Positions 9,221 to 17,880 of a stretch of DNA of 64,000 nt are shown one piece after another (the first letter of the stretch is position 1; each line of letters opens with the position of its first letter). The position numbers were made by a program, and so were the translations under genes. The stretch is taken from positions 1 to 64,000 of the forward strand of contig JAWBRV010000008.1 of assembly GCA_038843675.1 (NCBI GenBank), read 5' to 3'. Origin of the DNA: Candidatus Bathyarchaeia archaeon. GTDB taxonomy: Archaea; Thermoproteota; Bathyarchaeia; 40CM-2-53-6; CALIRQ01. The notes under the pieces were generated by a model. The model saw nothing but the letters and a program-made list of their open reading frames with translations. It searched no databases and was not told where the DNA came from.

Positions 9221-9233
9221 CCGCCCTCCCTTT

Positions 9234-9911
9234 TCATCGCTTCAGGCCAAGCGCGCTTATTAACTCTTCGATGCCCTCCCCGGTCTTCGCGCTGGTCCTC
9301 ACGACGGTTATCCTTGGATTTATCCTCTTGGCCTCCCTCTCGAGGCCATTTGGATCTATGCCCATGTATTTCGCCATATCCATCTTGTTTATCACGGCCA
9401 CTTGAGAGGCCATGAATATGAACGGATGCTTAGCCACCATATATTCGCCCTCGGTCACGCTCACTACCACGACCCTCTTATGAGCCCCGAGCTCGAACTC
9501 CGCGGGGCAGATCAGGTTCCCGACGTTCTCTATGAATATTAAGTCCAAGGAGTCGAGATCCAAGGCCCTTAGGGCCTTCGCGACTAGGTTCGCGTCCAAA
9601 TGACATTCCCTTCCCGTATTCACTTGGATCGAAGTGATTCCTCTTTTTCGTATCCTCTCCGCATCGATCGAGGTCGTGACGTCGCCGGCTATGACGGCGA
9701 TCCTATATTTTTCCTTCAACGCTTCCGACAACAATTCCAATATTGCCGTTTTGCCCGATCCTATTGAGCCCATTACGTCTATGGCCACTATCCCCTTCTC
9801 ATCGAGAAGCCTCCTGTTAGAATTGGCTATCTCCCTGTTCTTCTTGAGTATGTCCTCCTCCAGCTCTATATCGAACACCTCCCCCTTCTCAGCGATTATG
9901 GGTTCCGGCAT
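9234..9911 (-). CDS. hypB: Hydrogenase/urease nickel incorporation GTPase HypB
   Basis: HypB, 225 residues. P-loop GSIGSGKT at about 48-55, the metal-site motif ECHLDANL, the switch segment IENVGNLICPAEFELG and the GTP specificity motif NKMD are all clear. HypB delivers nickel to [NiFe] hydrogenases with HypA. It lacks an N-terminal histidine-rich stretch. It overlaps the FmdE-like gene by 23 bases and is probably transcribed with it. hypA lies 6.6 kb away on the other strand, and no hydrogenase gene is in the window. Confidence 0.93.
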   Translation of the reverse strand: MPEPIIAEKGEVFDIELEEDILKKNREIANSNRRLLDEKGIVAIDVMGSIGSGKTAILELLSEALKEKYRIAVIAGDVTTSIDAERIRKRGITSIQVNTGRECHLDANLVAKALRALDLDSLDLIFIENVGNLICPAEFELGAHKRVVVVSVTEGEYMVAKHPFIFMASQVAVINKMDMAKYMGIDPNGLEREAKRINPRITVVRTSAKTGEGIEELISALGLKR

Positions 9912-10365
9912 GGATGAACGCTACTCCTCCACCCTTCGGCATCTTGCGAATCTCAAAAAGGTCGAGATCGCTTAAAGCCTTTATCTCCTCGACCGCCCTT
10001 TCGGAGAAACCCCTCTGGAGCAATTCCTTGATCATGCTCTCCACTTGGCCCTTCAATTCGATCTCCACGGCCATCCCATTGGCTTCAAATCTCCCCTTGG
10101 CCCTCCCGGAGTCCCGGATCCTTATATTCCCCTTGCCAAGCGTGCAAAGGGTCGAGACTTGCACCCCGTCGGCCACACAGGACAACGGCGGTTTTTGGCC
10201 CGTTTCCAGCGCCGCCGAGAGCCCATTCATTCCATTGGCCCCTAGGAGCGCCTTGGCCAAGAGCCCCATCCTCAAGCCGATGACCAAGTAGGGCCCCAGA
10301 TGGCCGTGGAACTCCGCCGCCCTAAATAAGAGGCTCTCGAAGGATTCATCAAATTTTGCCCTCAA
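9889..10365 (-). CDS. FmdE-like protein
   Basis: The segment FHGHLGPYLVIGLRMG near the N-terminus is the signature of the FmdE domain (named after subunit E of molybdenum formylmethanofuran dehydrogenase), with a further conserved cysteine region around PLSCVADGVQ. The C-terminal zinc-ribbon found in many FmdE proteins is absent. FmdE-domain proteins are often linked to metal or pterin enzymes, but their biochemical role is unsettled. A TTG at 10365 is preferred; an upstream TTG (10398) would extend it further into the neighbouring gene. Coupled to hypB by overlap. Confidence 0.7.
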   Translation of the reverse strand: MRAKFDESFESLLFRAAEFHGHLGPYLVIGLRMGLLAKALLGANGMNGLSAALETGQKPPLSCVADGVQVSTLCTLGKGNIRIRDSGRAKGRFEANGMAVEIELKGQVESMIKELLQRGFSERAVEEIKALSDLDLFEIRKMPKGGGVAFIHAGTHNR

Positions 10366-10888
10366 ACGGCCGAATCCCCCTCCTCCTAAGCGCCTCAACG
10401 ATTAAGAATCCCATGAACCCGCCCAAGGCCCCCCCGATCCCGTGGAGGGCCGCGAATATGAATATGCCGACCGCGTTCCCAATCCTCATCACCAAGGAGC
10501 CTATTATGAGCCCGGCGATGAATGCGCATGCTATGGAGGCGCTGATCGAGAAGGCCAGCGCTCCCACATCGCTCATGAAGAAACTCCTGCGCCTCCATAT
10601 GAATAGTAGGTCGAAGGCGATGCTGGCTATGAGGAAGCCGAGCATATGGAGCGCCTCCGGCCTTAGGGCCAAAGTCAATAGCGAAGATGCGATGCCCGTA
10701 GCCGTTGGGGCCCCGGGCCTACCTGACCAATATCCCACCAAGATTAGGGTGGAGAAGGTAAATATGTCGCACGCGAATGGCAAGCGGGTCAGGCTCCAGA
10801 ATATAGGCGCTACAGTAGCGTTCAGCACAACAAGGAGCGCTGAACAACTCGCCACGGCCACTGCGGTCCTCGAATCGATCCAGAGCAT
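10349..10888 (-). CDS. Small integral membrane protein, ECF transporter S-component-like
   Basis: A 179-residue protein with about five hydrophobic helices and short loops, resembling the substrate-binding S component of energy-coupling-factor transporters in size and glycine/alanine-rich helix composition. No definitive motif is visible and no EcfA/EcfT genes adjoin. It overlaps the FmdE-like gene and forms a unit with hypB, so transport of nickel or another metal/cofactor is an inference from context. The start is ATG at 10888, with an AT-rich promoter-like sequence 35-45 bases upstream. Confidence 0.5.
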   Translation of the reverse strand: MLWIDSRTAVAVASCSALLVVLNATVAPIFWSLTRLPFACDIFTFSTLILVGYWSGRPGAPTATGIASSLLTLALRPEALHMLGFLIASIAFDLLFIWRRRSFFMSDVGALAFSISASIACAFIAGLIIGSLVMRIGNAVGIFIFAALHGIGGALGGFMGFLIVEALRRRGIRPFEGKI

Positions 10889-11011
10889 TTTTATTATCTT
10901 TTTTCAGAATAGTATTACTCAGATTAATAAATTTTCCGGAAAGGATTTGCGCCCTTTCCCCTCTTACTTGGCCAACACTAAAGCTCACAATTCTTCACTT
11001 TACGAGTAAGC

Positions 11012-11019
11012 TTTTTATG
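11012..11019 (+). promoter_or_regulatory. Putative TATA box of the tct operon
   Basis: A CTTTTTATGG-type box precedes tctC. With the usual 25-base spacing transcription would start near 11040, close to the GTG at 11042 and ATG at 11051, so the mRNA would be nearly leaderless. Confidence 0.4.
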
Positions 11020-11050
11020 GAACTTTGGGCAAAAAATTTTGGTGCTCAAC

Positions 11051-12061
11051 ATGATTGATAGGAAAGTTATCGCCGCAGTAATAGCGATAGTGATAATGGT
11101 AGCCGTAGGCGCCGGATTTTATATAAGCCAACAAAGGCCAGTGCAACCCGCCTATCCCACCTCCAACATAAAGCACATAATGCCTTGGAGCGCGGGCGGC
11201 GGAACGGACATTGTGATGAGGGCTTTCATGAATCATGCGGAAAAGTATCTGCCGGTAAAAATTTACACAGAAAACATTGTTGGGGCCAGCAGTGGGACCG
11301 GGGTTTACGCATTAATGGGATCCAAGCCGGATGGATACACCATTGGAACTCTCACTTGGGACAGCGTAATCACGGTGCCATTCTTCGGGTTGGTTCCCGG
11401 ATACGACTTGAATAAATTGAAGTTCATATGCACTGTGACGGATCATGCCACTTTAATAGCCGTTCATCGCGACTCCCCTTGGAAGACCCTTAAGGAATTG
11501 ATAGAGGACGCCAAGAGAAGGCCTGGGGAAATCTCCGTTTCCAACGTCGGGCTTGGAGGCGTATGGCATTTGCCCGTTCTCGATCTCGAGAGGAAGGCCG
11601 GCATTAAATTCCGTCACGTACCGTTCCCAGGAGGGGCAGCCCCGCAGAGGGAAGCCCTCATAAAAAGGGAAGTGGAGGTCGCATGTATAAGCTATGGGGG
11701 GATCTTCCCCGCCATTAAATCTGGGGATGCCCGAGTTTTAGCGGTAATGTCGGAAAGCAGGATTCCAGAGCTTCCTGATGTACCAACCTTTAAGGAGTTG
11801 GGATATGATATCGTTTGGGGCAGCTTCAGGGTGATAGCCGTCCCGAAGGATACGCCGGACTATGCCGTTAAGGCTCTTGAAGAGGCCTTCAAAAAGGCGG
11901 CCAACGATCCGGAGTTCAAAAAATGGTTATCGGAGGCGGGCGGCGGGGGATGGTCTTGGAAGGGCTCGGCTGAAACAGAAAAATATGTAAGGGAGATGCA
12001 AAAAAGCGCCTTCTTGCTCTTGGAAGAGCTAGTAAAGGAAGGAGTGATCAAGAAGTCTTGA
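11051..12061 (+). CDS. tctC: Tripartite tricarboxylate transporter substrate-binding protein (TctC family)
   Basis: TctC/Bug-family extracytoplasmic receptor, about 336 residues. One hydrophobic N-terminal helix (IAAVIAIVIMVAVGAG) anchors it to the membrane, followed by the family motifs MPWSAGGGTD near the start of the mature part and VGLGGVWH in the middle. It would capture a carboxylate outside the cell and hand it to TctAB. Two upstream in-frame codons (TTG 11039, GTG 11042) are alternatives; ATG 11051 starts just before the anchor helix. First gene of tctC-tctB-tctA. This family is common in bacteria and uncommon in archaea. Confidence 0.88.
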   Translation: MIDRKVIAAVIAIVIMVAVGAGFYISQQRPVQPAYPTSNIKHIMPWSAGGGTDIVMRAFMNHAEKYLPVKIYTENIVGASSGTGVYALMGSKPDGYTIGTLTWDSVITVPFFGLVPGYDLNKLKFICTVTDHATLIAVHRDSPWKTLKELIEDAKRRPGEISVSNVGLGGVWHLPVLDLERKAGIKFRHVPFPGGAAPQREALIKREVEVACISYGGIFPAIKSGDARVLAVMSESRIPELPDVPTFKELGYDIVWGSFRVIAVPKDTPDYAVKALEEAFKKAANDPEFKKWLSEAGGGGWSWKGSAETEKYVREMQKSAFLLLEELVKEGVIKKS

Positions 12062-12126
12062 TAAGCCCTCTTAATTTTATTTATTTGATGTAATGTTGGA
12101 TAACAAGATAGGGTGATTCGGTCTTT

Positions 12127-12585
12127 ATGAATTTCAATCGGGATGTATTATCCTCTCTTATCCTCATTGGGATTGCCACCATTTATTTGACGCAGATTCT
12201 TTCCCTCCCCCCTCCCTTCATTACTGAGGAGCCTGGACCGGCCCTTTATCCATTAATGATAGTTTTTGTAATTTACACATCCTCTTTTTGGATTTTGTTA
12301 AAGGGATTAAAGGGTGGAGGAAAGGCCCTATTCATGAAGGGATTATCGCGCCCTCTTGCTTTTATAATCCTTTCCGTATTATACATATCCATTCTAACAT
12401 CTATTGGATATTTCCTGAGCACTACATTATACACTCTAACCATTGCCCTAATGTTCGATTATGGAAAGAGAAGAATTGATAAATCGCTCGCCTATTGTTC
12501 CATCGTAGCCGTCTTAGTGACGCTCATAGGATATGTCTTGTTCGAAATCTTATTCGGTGTGTCCCTACCAAAGTGGGGAATATAG
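12127..12585 (+). CDS. tctB: Tripartite tricarboxylate transporter small membrane subunit (TctB family)
   Basis: A 152-residue protein with four predicted membrane helices, the layout of TctB. It lacks strong motifs, as usual in this family, so the call relies on size, topology and its place between tctC and tctA. The A+T content is higher than in the neighbouring operons. It ends 3 bases before the tctA start. Confidence 0.82.
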   Translation: MNFNRDVLSSLILIGIATIYLTQILSLPPPFITEEPGPALYPLMIVFVIYTSSFWILLKGLKGGGKALFMKGLSRPLAFIILSVLYISILTSIGYFLSTTLYTLTIALMFDYGKRRIDKSLAYCSIVAVLVTLIGYVLFEILFGVSLPKWGI

Positions 12586-12588
12586 TAC

Positions 12589-14094
12589 ATGGCAATCGAA
12601 ATAATTAACTGGCTCATTGCCCTCCTCCAACCAATAGTGTTTATCTCCTTTTTACTTGGTTTCCTAATAGGCTTGATATTCGGCATAATACCAGGCCTTA
12701 CCGCGACGTTGGCGATAGCATTGCTCTTGCCCTTCACGTTCGGGATGGAAACAGTTCAAGCCCTTGCTACCTGCGTGGCGATCTATGCCTCCGGTATATA
12801 TGGCGGAGGGATAACAGGCACTTTGATAAATATACCCGGAACGCCAGGGGGAGCGATAACGACCTTGGAGGGTTATAAATTGACTTTGAGGGGGAAGGCC
12901 GCGAAGGCCCTAACTCATGGGGCATTTTCATCAATGATCGGGGGGGTCCTAGGCACAATCTTGGCAATCATCCTTTTGGAGCCAATCGCCCGCGCCTCCT
13001 TGGTCTTTCAAACACACGATAAATTCTCCCTCGTCCTAATGGCCATCGTTGTTGTTTCGGTCCTAAATACCGAATCAATCGTTAAAGGGATCATTTCAAC
13101 AGCTTTGGGCTTGATGTTGGCAACGATTGGTATCGACCCGCTCCTTCCGATACCTAGGTTCACATTCGGTGTGCATAGCCTGACTGAAGGCATTAGCTTA
13201 ATAGCCGCCGTGGTAGGGATGTTCGCTGTTTCCGAAGTATTGAGGCAGATCGAGGTTGGCCTTGATCTATCGGAATTGGCCAAGAGGGGCCATCAGAAGA
13301 TCTCGAGGAAGGAGCTTGTACCCAAGCGCGAAGATTTTGGAAAGATCGGGCTTAAAATATATCCAAAGAGCGCCCTGATAGGCTTTTTCGTCGGGGTTCT
13401 GCCCGGGGCTGGCGCTGCCATGGCGGCCCTCTTGTCCTATGCCGAAGCCAAGAGGAGCTCCAAGCATAAAGAGGAATTTGGCGAGGGATCCTTGGAAGGA
13501 ATCGTAGCCGCTGAAACTGCAAATAATGCCATGTGCCCCGGGGCAATCATACCCATGCTGACCTTCGGGATACCCGGGGACTCCGTAACGGCCGTGATGC
13601 TAGGCGTCCTGTTGATACATGGCTTGATCCCAAGTCCTTACATAATGTTTGAGAAGGGCAATGTAGTTGGGCCAATGCTTGTGGGACTTATCATAAGCTC
13701 GATAATGTGCTATGTATCATTACTAATCCTTGGACCGTTGTATGCGAAAATATTGAACCTCAAGGGAACCGTCTTATATCCCTTCATTGCTATGATAGCG
13801 TTCGTGGGGGTTTATACGGCTACGTTCTCGATCCCGCAGCTTTGGATGGCGCTCTTCATAGGGGTCGCTACCTATCTGCTTTCCAAAGCGGATTATCCGT
13901 CCGTTCCATTCCTTATGGGCTACATCCTCGGCCCAATGTTCGAAAATTATCTCAGGACATCGCTATCTATAAGTAAGGGAAATCCCCTCATATTCCTGAC
14001 CAGCCCGCTGAGCGCGATCTTTCTCTTGCTTGCTGTGATATTTGCATATTTCCTAGGCGTAAGACTGTCGCGCGTTATGAAATCAATTCAATGA
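12589..14094 (+). CDS. tctA: Tripartite tricarboxylate transporter large membrane subunit (TctA family)
   Basis: A 501-residue integral membrane protein with about 11-12 helices. The conserved GIIPGLTATLA motif lies near the N-terminus and the repeat-related GVLPGAGAAMAAL near the centre, both signatures of TctA. With TctB it forms the ion-driven carboxylate symporter. The 3' end overlaps by 12 bases the end of the convergent unrecognised gene at 14083-14520. Confidence 0.93.
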   Translation: MAIEIINWLIALLQPIVFISFLLGFLIGLIFGIIPGLTATLAIALLLPFTFGMETVQALATCVAIYASGIYGGGITGTLINIPGTPGGAITTLEGYKLTLRGKAAKALTHGAFSSMIGGVLGTILAIILLEPIARASLVFQTHDKFSLVLMAIVVVSVLNTESIVKGIISTALGLMLATIGIDPLLPIPRFTFGVHSLTEGISLIAAVVGMFAVSEVLRQIEVGLDLSELAKRGHQKISRKELVPKREDFGKIGLKIYPKSALIGFFVGVLPGAGAAMAALLSYAEAKRSSKHKEEFGEGSLEGIVAAETANNAMCPGAIIPMLTFGIPGDSVTAVMLGVLLIHGLIPSPYIMFEKGNVVGPMLVGLIISSIMCYVSLLILGPLYAKILNLKGTVLYPFIAMIAFVGVYTATFSIPQLWMALFIGVATYLLSKADYPSVPFLMGYILGPMFENYLRTSLSISKGNPLIFLTSPLSAIFLLLAVIFAYFLGVRLSRVMKSIQ

Positions 14095-14520
14095 TTTGCC
14101 TATGACTACCTCATCCTCCAACCTTAGGTTCAATTCCCTTCCAGTTTTATCATATTTCCCGAGCATCACGATGTTCAAATGATTTGGAAAATGCGTTTCA
14201 TCAAAACCTATTAATTCCCCAACTTCAGATCCACCAATCAATATCTTATCACCCACTAGGGCAACGCCCCCCTCAAAAACTTCGAAGAAACAAACATAGG
14301 TAGCGCTATCGATAAGACCCCCCGGTCCCGCATTAGGATCCTTGGTTACTATTAGCTCATGAATTTCTCTCTCTTTTAAAGCCCTAGAATGCTGTGCAAT
14401 AAGTTTAAGCTTTCTATTCGGGATCCTCAGATCGAGAATGGCCACAACGCGTCCCCTTATAGGGCGCCTTTTTATGAAAGCCGACTTAACATCGATATTA
14501 AACCTTGAATAAGGTTCCAA
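14083..14520 (-). CDS. Conserved-looking protein of unknown function
   Basis: A 145-residue soluble protein that I do not recognise. It has a regular alternation of beta-type segments, an internal HELIVTKDPNAGPGG stretch, and no signal peptide or membrane helix. It is followed upstream on the same strand (38 bases apart) by the ThDP-dependent enzyme, so the two are probably co-transcribed, and it converges on tctA with a 12-base overlap. A small accessory or substrate-binding role beside the ThDP enzyme is possible but unsupported. Confidence 0.6.
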   Translation of the reverse strand: MEPYSRFNIDVKSAFIKRRPIRGRVVAILDLRIPNRKLKLIAQHSRALKEREIHELIVTKDPNAGPGGLIDSATYVCFFEVFEGGVALVGDKILIGGSEVGELIGFDETHFPNHLNIVMLGKYDKTGRELNLRLEDEVVIGKSLN

Positions 14521-14558
14521 CGACCTTCCCCAAATGGACCTTAGCCACTGACCGGCGC

Positions 14559-16289
14559 TTAATACACGTATCTAAGCCCAAGCTCCCTCGCCTTTTTAGC
14601 CCAAGAAGGCACGGGAGGGACCAATTCGTCCTCCGGTTTAACCCTCACCTCCACTAATGCTGGCCCTTCATCAAAAGCGCTTTTTAGGACAGGCCCAATA
14701 TCATTGGGGCCACATATCCTATATGCCATTAAGCCGAACCCCTCCGCAATCTTCACATAGTCGACATCGCTGAAATCTGTCGCAAAATATCTCGGGCCGT
14801 ATCCGAATCGAAAAGCCGCCCTTATCCATCCGAAGCTAACGTTATTAAATAAGATTATCTTAATATTCCCGCCAATTCTTTTGATGGTTTCCAATTCTCC
14901 TGCCGTGAATCCAAAGCTCCCATCGCCGGTTAAAGCGACTATGCAAGCATTCGGTCTTGCGCAAATAGCCCCAACACTTGCGGGGATGGCGTATCCTAAG
15001 GCTCCCAAGGCATAATTGAATATGATGCTCCTTCCGGCATTTTTCACTTTATAAAATGCTGAAGCGTATATCGCGCTAGTTCCTGGATCCGCGAGTATTA
15101 CGACATCTTTTGGAAGGATGGCAGATAGTTCCCTTATAAGCCTAAGCGGGTGTACGGGTTCTTCTTCGGATTCCATAAAGTCTCTTATGTATTCACTATA
15201 CTTTCTATATTCTTCGAAAATTGTTCTAATCCAAACTTCCTTACGAGTTTTTTTTGTAATATCTTTGCTTGCTATCTCCATCATTGTCCTCAGCGTTGCC
15301 TTCGCATCCCCAATCAATATCACATCTGTTCGATAGTTATTGCTTGCCTCTGCCTCGCTGATATCCAAGTGTATGATCTTCTTTTCTGAGTCTTGGGGCG
15401 GGAGCCTCCAATTATCCGTCCCAGCGGAATCGGTATTGCATCCGATATAGAATATCAGATCGGAATCCTCTATCACCTTATTAGAAAAACCCGTGCCACC
15501 GCGGGCACCAACGACCCCTATGGAAAGAGGATGAATTTCCGCAATACTCCCTTTACCGGTCATAGTAGTTCCTACCGGCATCCCGAAGAACTCGGCGATT
15601 TCTGCAACCTCATCCCAAGCTTGGGAATATAAAACCCCTTGACCACATATCACTACCGGTCTTTCGCTATTGTAGATTAGACGCAACGCCTCTTTGATCT
15701 TTTCTAACTCTGCAATTGGCCTATGCCCAGGATATTTGGTGAAATCTGGGTGCGCGTATATATCCGGCTCCTTAACGTCCTCCTCTAGGACGTCGATCGG
15801 CAATCTTAGGTGGACCGGCCCTGGCTTACCGGTGGTAGCGAGCCTGAACGCTCTTCTTATCGCATGGGGAATCTCTGAGGCCTTCGTTATTGTTATTGTT
15901 TCCTTAGTTATCCCTCTGAAAAGCAATGTTTGATCGATCCCAGTGAGCGCATTCTTTTTCTCGAGATAGAGCGGGACATCGGTTGAAAAAATTACCATGG
16001 GAACCGAGGCCTTGTAAGCTTCCGCCACTCCTGGGATAACATGGGTTGAGCCCACGCTCGGGCTTTCATTAACTCCAGGTTTGAATGAGAGCCTAGCGTA
16101 AGCGTCGGCCATGAAGCAAGAGCTCCTCTCATCCCTAGCTAGGATGTGGCGGATCTCTGGATAATTTAGCCACTCCACATACAAAGGCAGAGTGGTTTCA
16201 CCACAAAAGCCGAATACGTATTCAACATTATGCGCCCTCAATGTTTCAAGCAGAACCCTTCCAGCCTTCAAGGAATTTCCCCTTTTCAA
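14559..16289 (-). CDS. Thiamine diphosphate-dependent enzyme (acetolactate synthase-like)
   Basis: A 576-residue ThDP enzyme with the three-domain layout of acetolactate synthase, benzoylformate decarboxylase and sulfoacetaldehyde acetyltransferase. The catalytic glutamate is E31 in GFCGETT. The ThDP/Mg motif GDGSFGF near residue 450 is followed by NNVSFG. No regulatory small subunit gene adjoins, which argues against biosynthetic IlvB. Its neighbours, a tricarboxylate transporter and an unknown small protein, suggest catabolism of an imported 2-oxo or hydroxy acid. The exact reaction is open. Confidence 0.82.
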   Translation of the reverse strand: MKRGNSLKAGRVLLETLRAHNVEYVFGFCGETTLPLYVEWLNYPEIRHILARDERSSCFMADAYARLSFKPGVNESPSVGSTHVIPGVAEAYKASVPMVIFSTDVPLYLEKKNALTGIDQTLLFRGITKETITITKASEIPHAIRRAFRLATTGKPGPVHLRLPIDVLEEDVKEPDIYAHPDFTKYPGHRPIAELEKIKEALRLIYNSERPVVICGQGVLYSQAWDEVAEIAEFFGMPVGTTMTGKGSIAEIHPLSIGVVGARGGTGFSNKVIEDSDLIFYIGCNTDSAGTDNWRLPPQDSEKKIIHLDISEAEASNNYRTDVILIGDAKATLRTMMEIASKDITKKTRKEVWIRTIFEEYRKYSEYIRDFMESEEEPVHPLRLIRELSAILPKDVVILADPGTSAIYASAFYKVKNAGRSIIFNYALGALGYAIPASVGAICARPNACIVALTGDGSFGFTAGELETIKRIGGNIKIILFNNVSFGWIRAAFRFGYGPRYFATDFSDVDYVKIAEGFGLMAYRICGPNDIGPVLKSAFDEGPALVEVRVKPEDELVPPVPSWAKKARELGLRYVY

Positions 16290-16534
16290 GGCTTCATTTC
16301 ATTTAATTAAAGTTTTGCGAAAGTTTTGACAATTCCCAAAGGATCTTAGAAGGCCTCGAAACGAATTTTTAAACCCCCAAAATGCTCCTCCGGGCCACTT
16401 CCGCCTCGCCATGATCTACTTGGCAAGGATCGATGGCATGCAACTCTCGGGCCTAGCCTATGGCAAATTTAAATCCAACCCTATTACATCCTAATGAAGT
16501 TCGCTCCCCATAAGGACTTGGCGGCGATTAGGGG

Positions 16535-16909
16535 TTGCATGAGTTCTCGACCATGCAATCGATCATTGAGGTCGTGTTGAAGGCGGCGAAGGAGAACGGG
16601 GCTGAGAGGATCTTATCCGTGGAGTTGGAGGTGGGGGAGATGACCTTGCTGAACCCGGAGCAATTGAGGTTCGCCTTCTCGATCCTCTCGAGGGGCACGA
16701 TCGCGGAGGGGGCCTCGTTGAGGATCGAGGTCATCCCATGCGTCATAAAATGCAAGAGGTGCGGTTATAGGGGTGGGGTTGGGCCCCCCATGGGCGAGGA
16801 TCACTTCATACCGATAATCCCTAGGTGCCCGAAATGCGGCAGCTCGGAGCTCTCCATAGAATCCGGGAGGGAATGCTCGATAAAGAGGATAAAGGTCAAG
16901 GTGTCTTAA
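16535..16909 (+). CDS. hypA: Hydrogenase nickel incorporation protein HypA
   Basis: HypA, 124 residues. The start is the TTG at 16535, because it places the essential nickel ligand at His2 (M-H-E-F-S); the later ATG would remove it. The zinc ribbon has cysteines at about 73, 76, 98 and 101 (CKRC...CPKC). HypA hands nickel to HypB and the hydrogenase large subunit. The gene is alone on its strand, 6.6 kb from hypB, with a cupin-like remnant directly downstream. Confidence 0.92.
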   Translation: MHEFSTMQSIIEVVLKAAKENGAERILSVELEVGEMTLLNPEQLRFAFSILSRGTIAEGASLRIEVIPCVIKCKRCGYRGGVGPPMGEDHFIPIIPRCPKCGSSELSIESGRECSIKRIKVKVS

Positions 16910-16969
16910 GGATCTAGGGACTACCAAGAGGGGCTTACCAAAATCGTTAATTATCTCAGGCGCCGATGA

Positions 16970-17175
16970 ATGGCTTCGAGGGGATGCTCCGTGAGGAAAT
17001 TCCATTATCTTGGGGACAGGACCCCCTTCCCGGAGGGGAGGGACTCGATCGCCTGCGAATCGGTCGAGGAAAGGTTCGGGCTAGGGGATGTGGCGTTCAT
17101 CCCGAACAACGAGTTACACCGGATCAATTGGGTAAAGGATCGTGGATTAGATTCCTTTGCTCAATACTGATCTAG
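16970..17175 (+). pseudogene. Frameshifted cupin-domain remnant
   Basis: The frame at 16970-17170 reads ...GLGDVAFIPNNELHRI, which looks like the second conserved cupin motif (G-D-x-x-x-I-P-x-N-x-x-H). The expected following strand (x-x-R-F-L-C-x-I) appears only in the neighbouring frame near 17145-17170 (GSWIRFLCSI). No intact cupin of normal length (about 110 residues) can be built. I infer a truncated, frameshifted remnant. A short real protein in either frame cannot be excluded. Confidence 0.4.
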
Positions 17176-17183
17176 AAAGCCAG

Positions 17184-17789
17184 ATGGTGAAAAGGACTTT
17201 GGTTAAAGTCATTGGGATATCCGGGAGTCCTAGGGCCGGCGGGAACACCGAGCTCCTGTTATCCGAAGCCCTTAAGGCGGTGGAGGATGAGGGAGGGAAG
17301 GCCGAGCTGATAAGCTTGGCCGGTAGGGAGATCAAGCCATGCGATGCTTGCCTATCATGTACGAGGACGAAGGCCTGCCGCATCGAGGACGACCTGCGGA
17401 TCATTTTTGAGAAAATGAGGAGTTGTGATGGGATAATATTGGCATCGCCCGTTTATTTCGGATCCGCGACGCCGCAGATAAAGGCCTTGATCGATAGGGC
17501 GGGGTACCTATCCAATGCCTTGGGGCGCGTCTTTGAGAATAAGGTCGGGGGGGCCTTGGTCGTGGGAAGGAGGGCCGGGCATAACTTCGCGCTGGCCCAA
17601 TTGCTATTCTTCTTCCTTCATCAAGGCATGATAGTCCCGGGATCCAGCTATTGGAACGTTGCTTTCGGCAGGGAAAAGGGGGAGGTCCTGAAGGACTCGG
17701 AGGGCATTAAAACCGCGCGGAATTTCGGGAGGAAGCTTTACTGGCTTTGTAAAGCGCTGGAGGGAACCCCTCAACCTAAGCTCGAATGA
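17184..17789 (+). CDS. Iron-sulfur flavoprotein-like NAD(P)H-dependent FMN reductase
   Basis: Flavodoxin-fold protein of about 201 residues. The FMN phosphate loop is SGSPRAGGNTELL, and CDACLSCTRTKAC matches the compact C-x2-C-x2-C-x5-C cluster motif of archaeal iron-sulfur flavoproteins. ASPVYFGSATPQ is the second FMN loop. Likely a cytoplasmic electron-transfer or oxygen/peroxide detoxification flavoprotein. ATG at 17184 places the fold at the N-terminus; an upstream TTG (17157) would add nine residues. It is convergent with htpX. Confidence 0.82.
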   Translation: MVKRTLVKVIGISGSPRAGGNTELLLSEALKAVEDEGGKAELISLAGREIKPCDACLSCTRTKACRIEDDLRIIFEKMRSCDGIILASPVYFGSATPQIKALIDRAGYLSNALGRVFENKVGGALVVGRRAGHNFALAQLLFFFLHQGMIVPGSSYWNVAFGREKGEVLKDSEGIKTARNFGRKLYWLCKALEGTPQPKLE

Positions 17790-17880
17790 ACGATCTCCCT
17801 ACGGGGCCACTTGAGCGAGCCGGTTGTAAACCCCCTTTTGCGAGCGAATAAAAAGAAAAGGTTGGGTATGCCGTTCCGCC

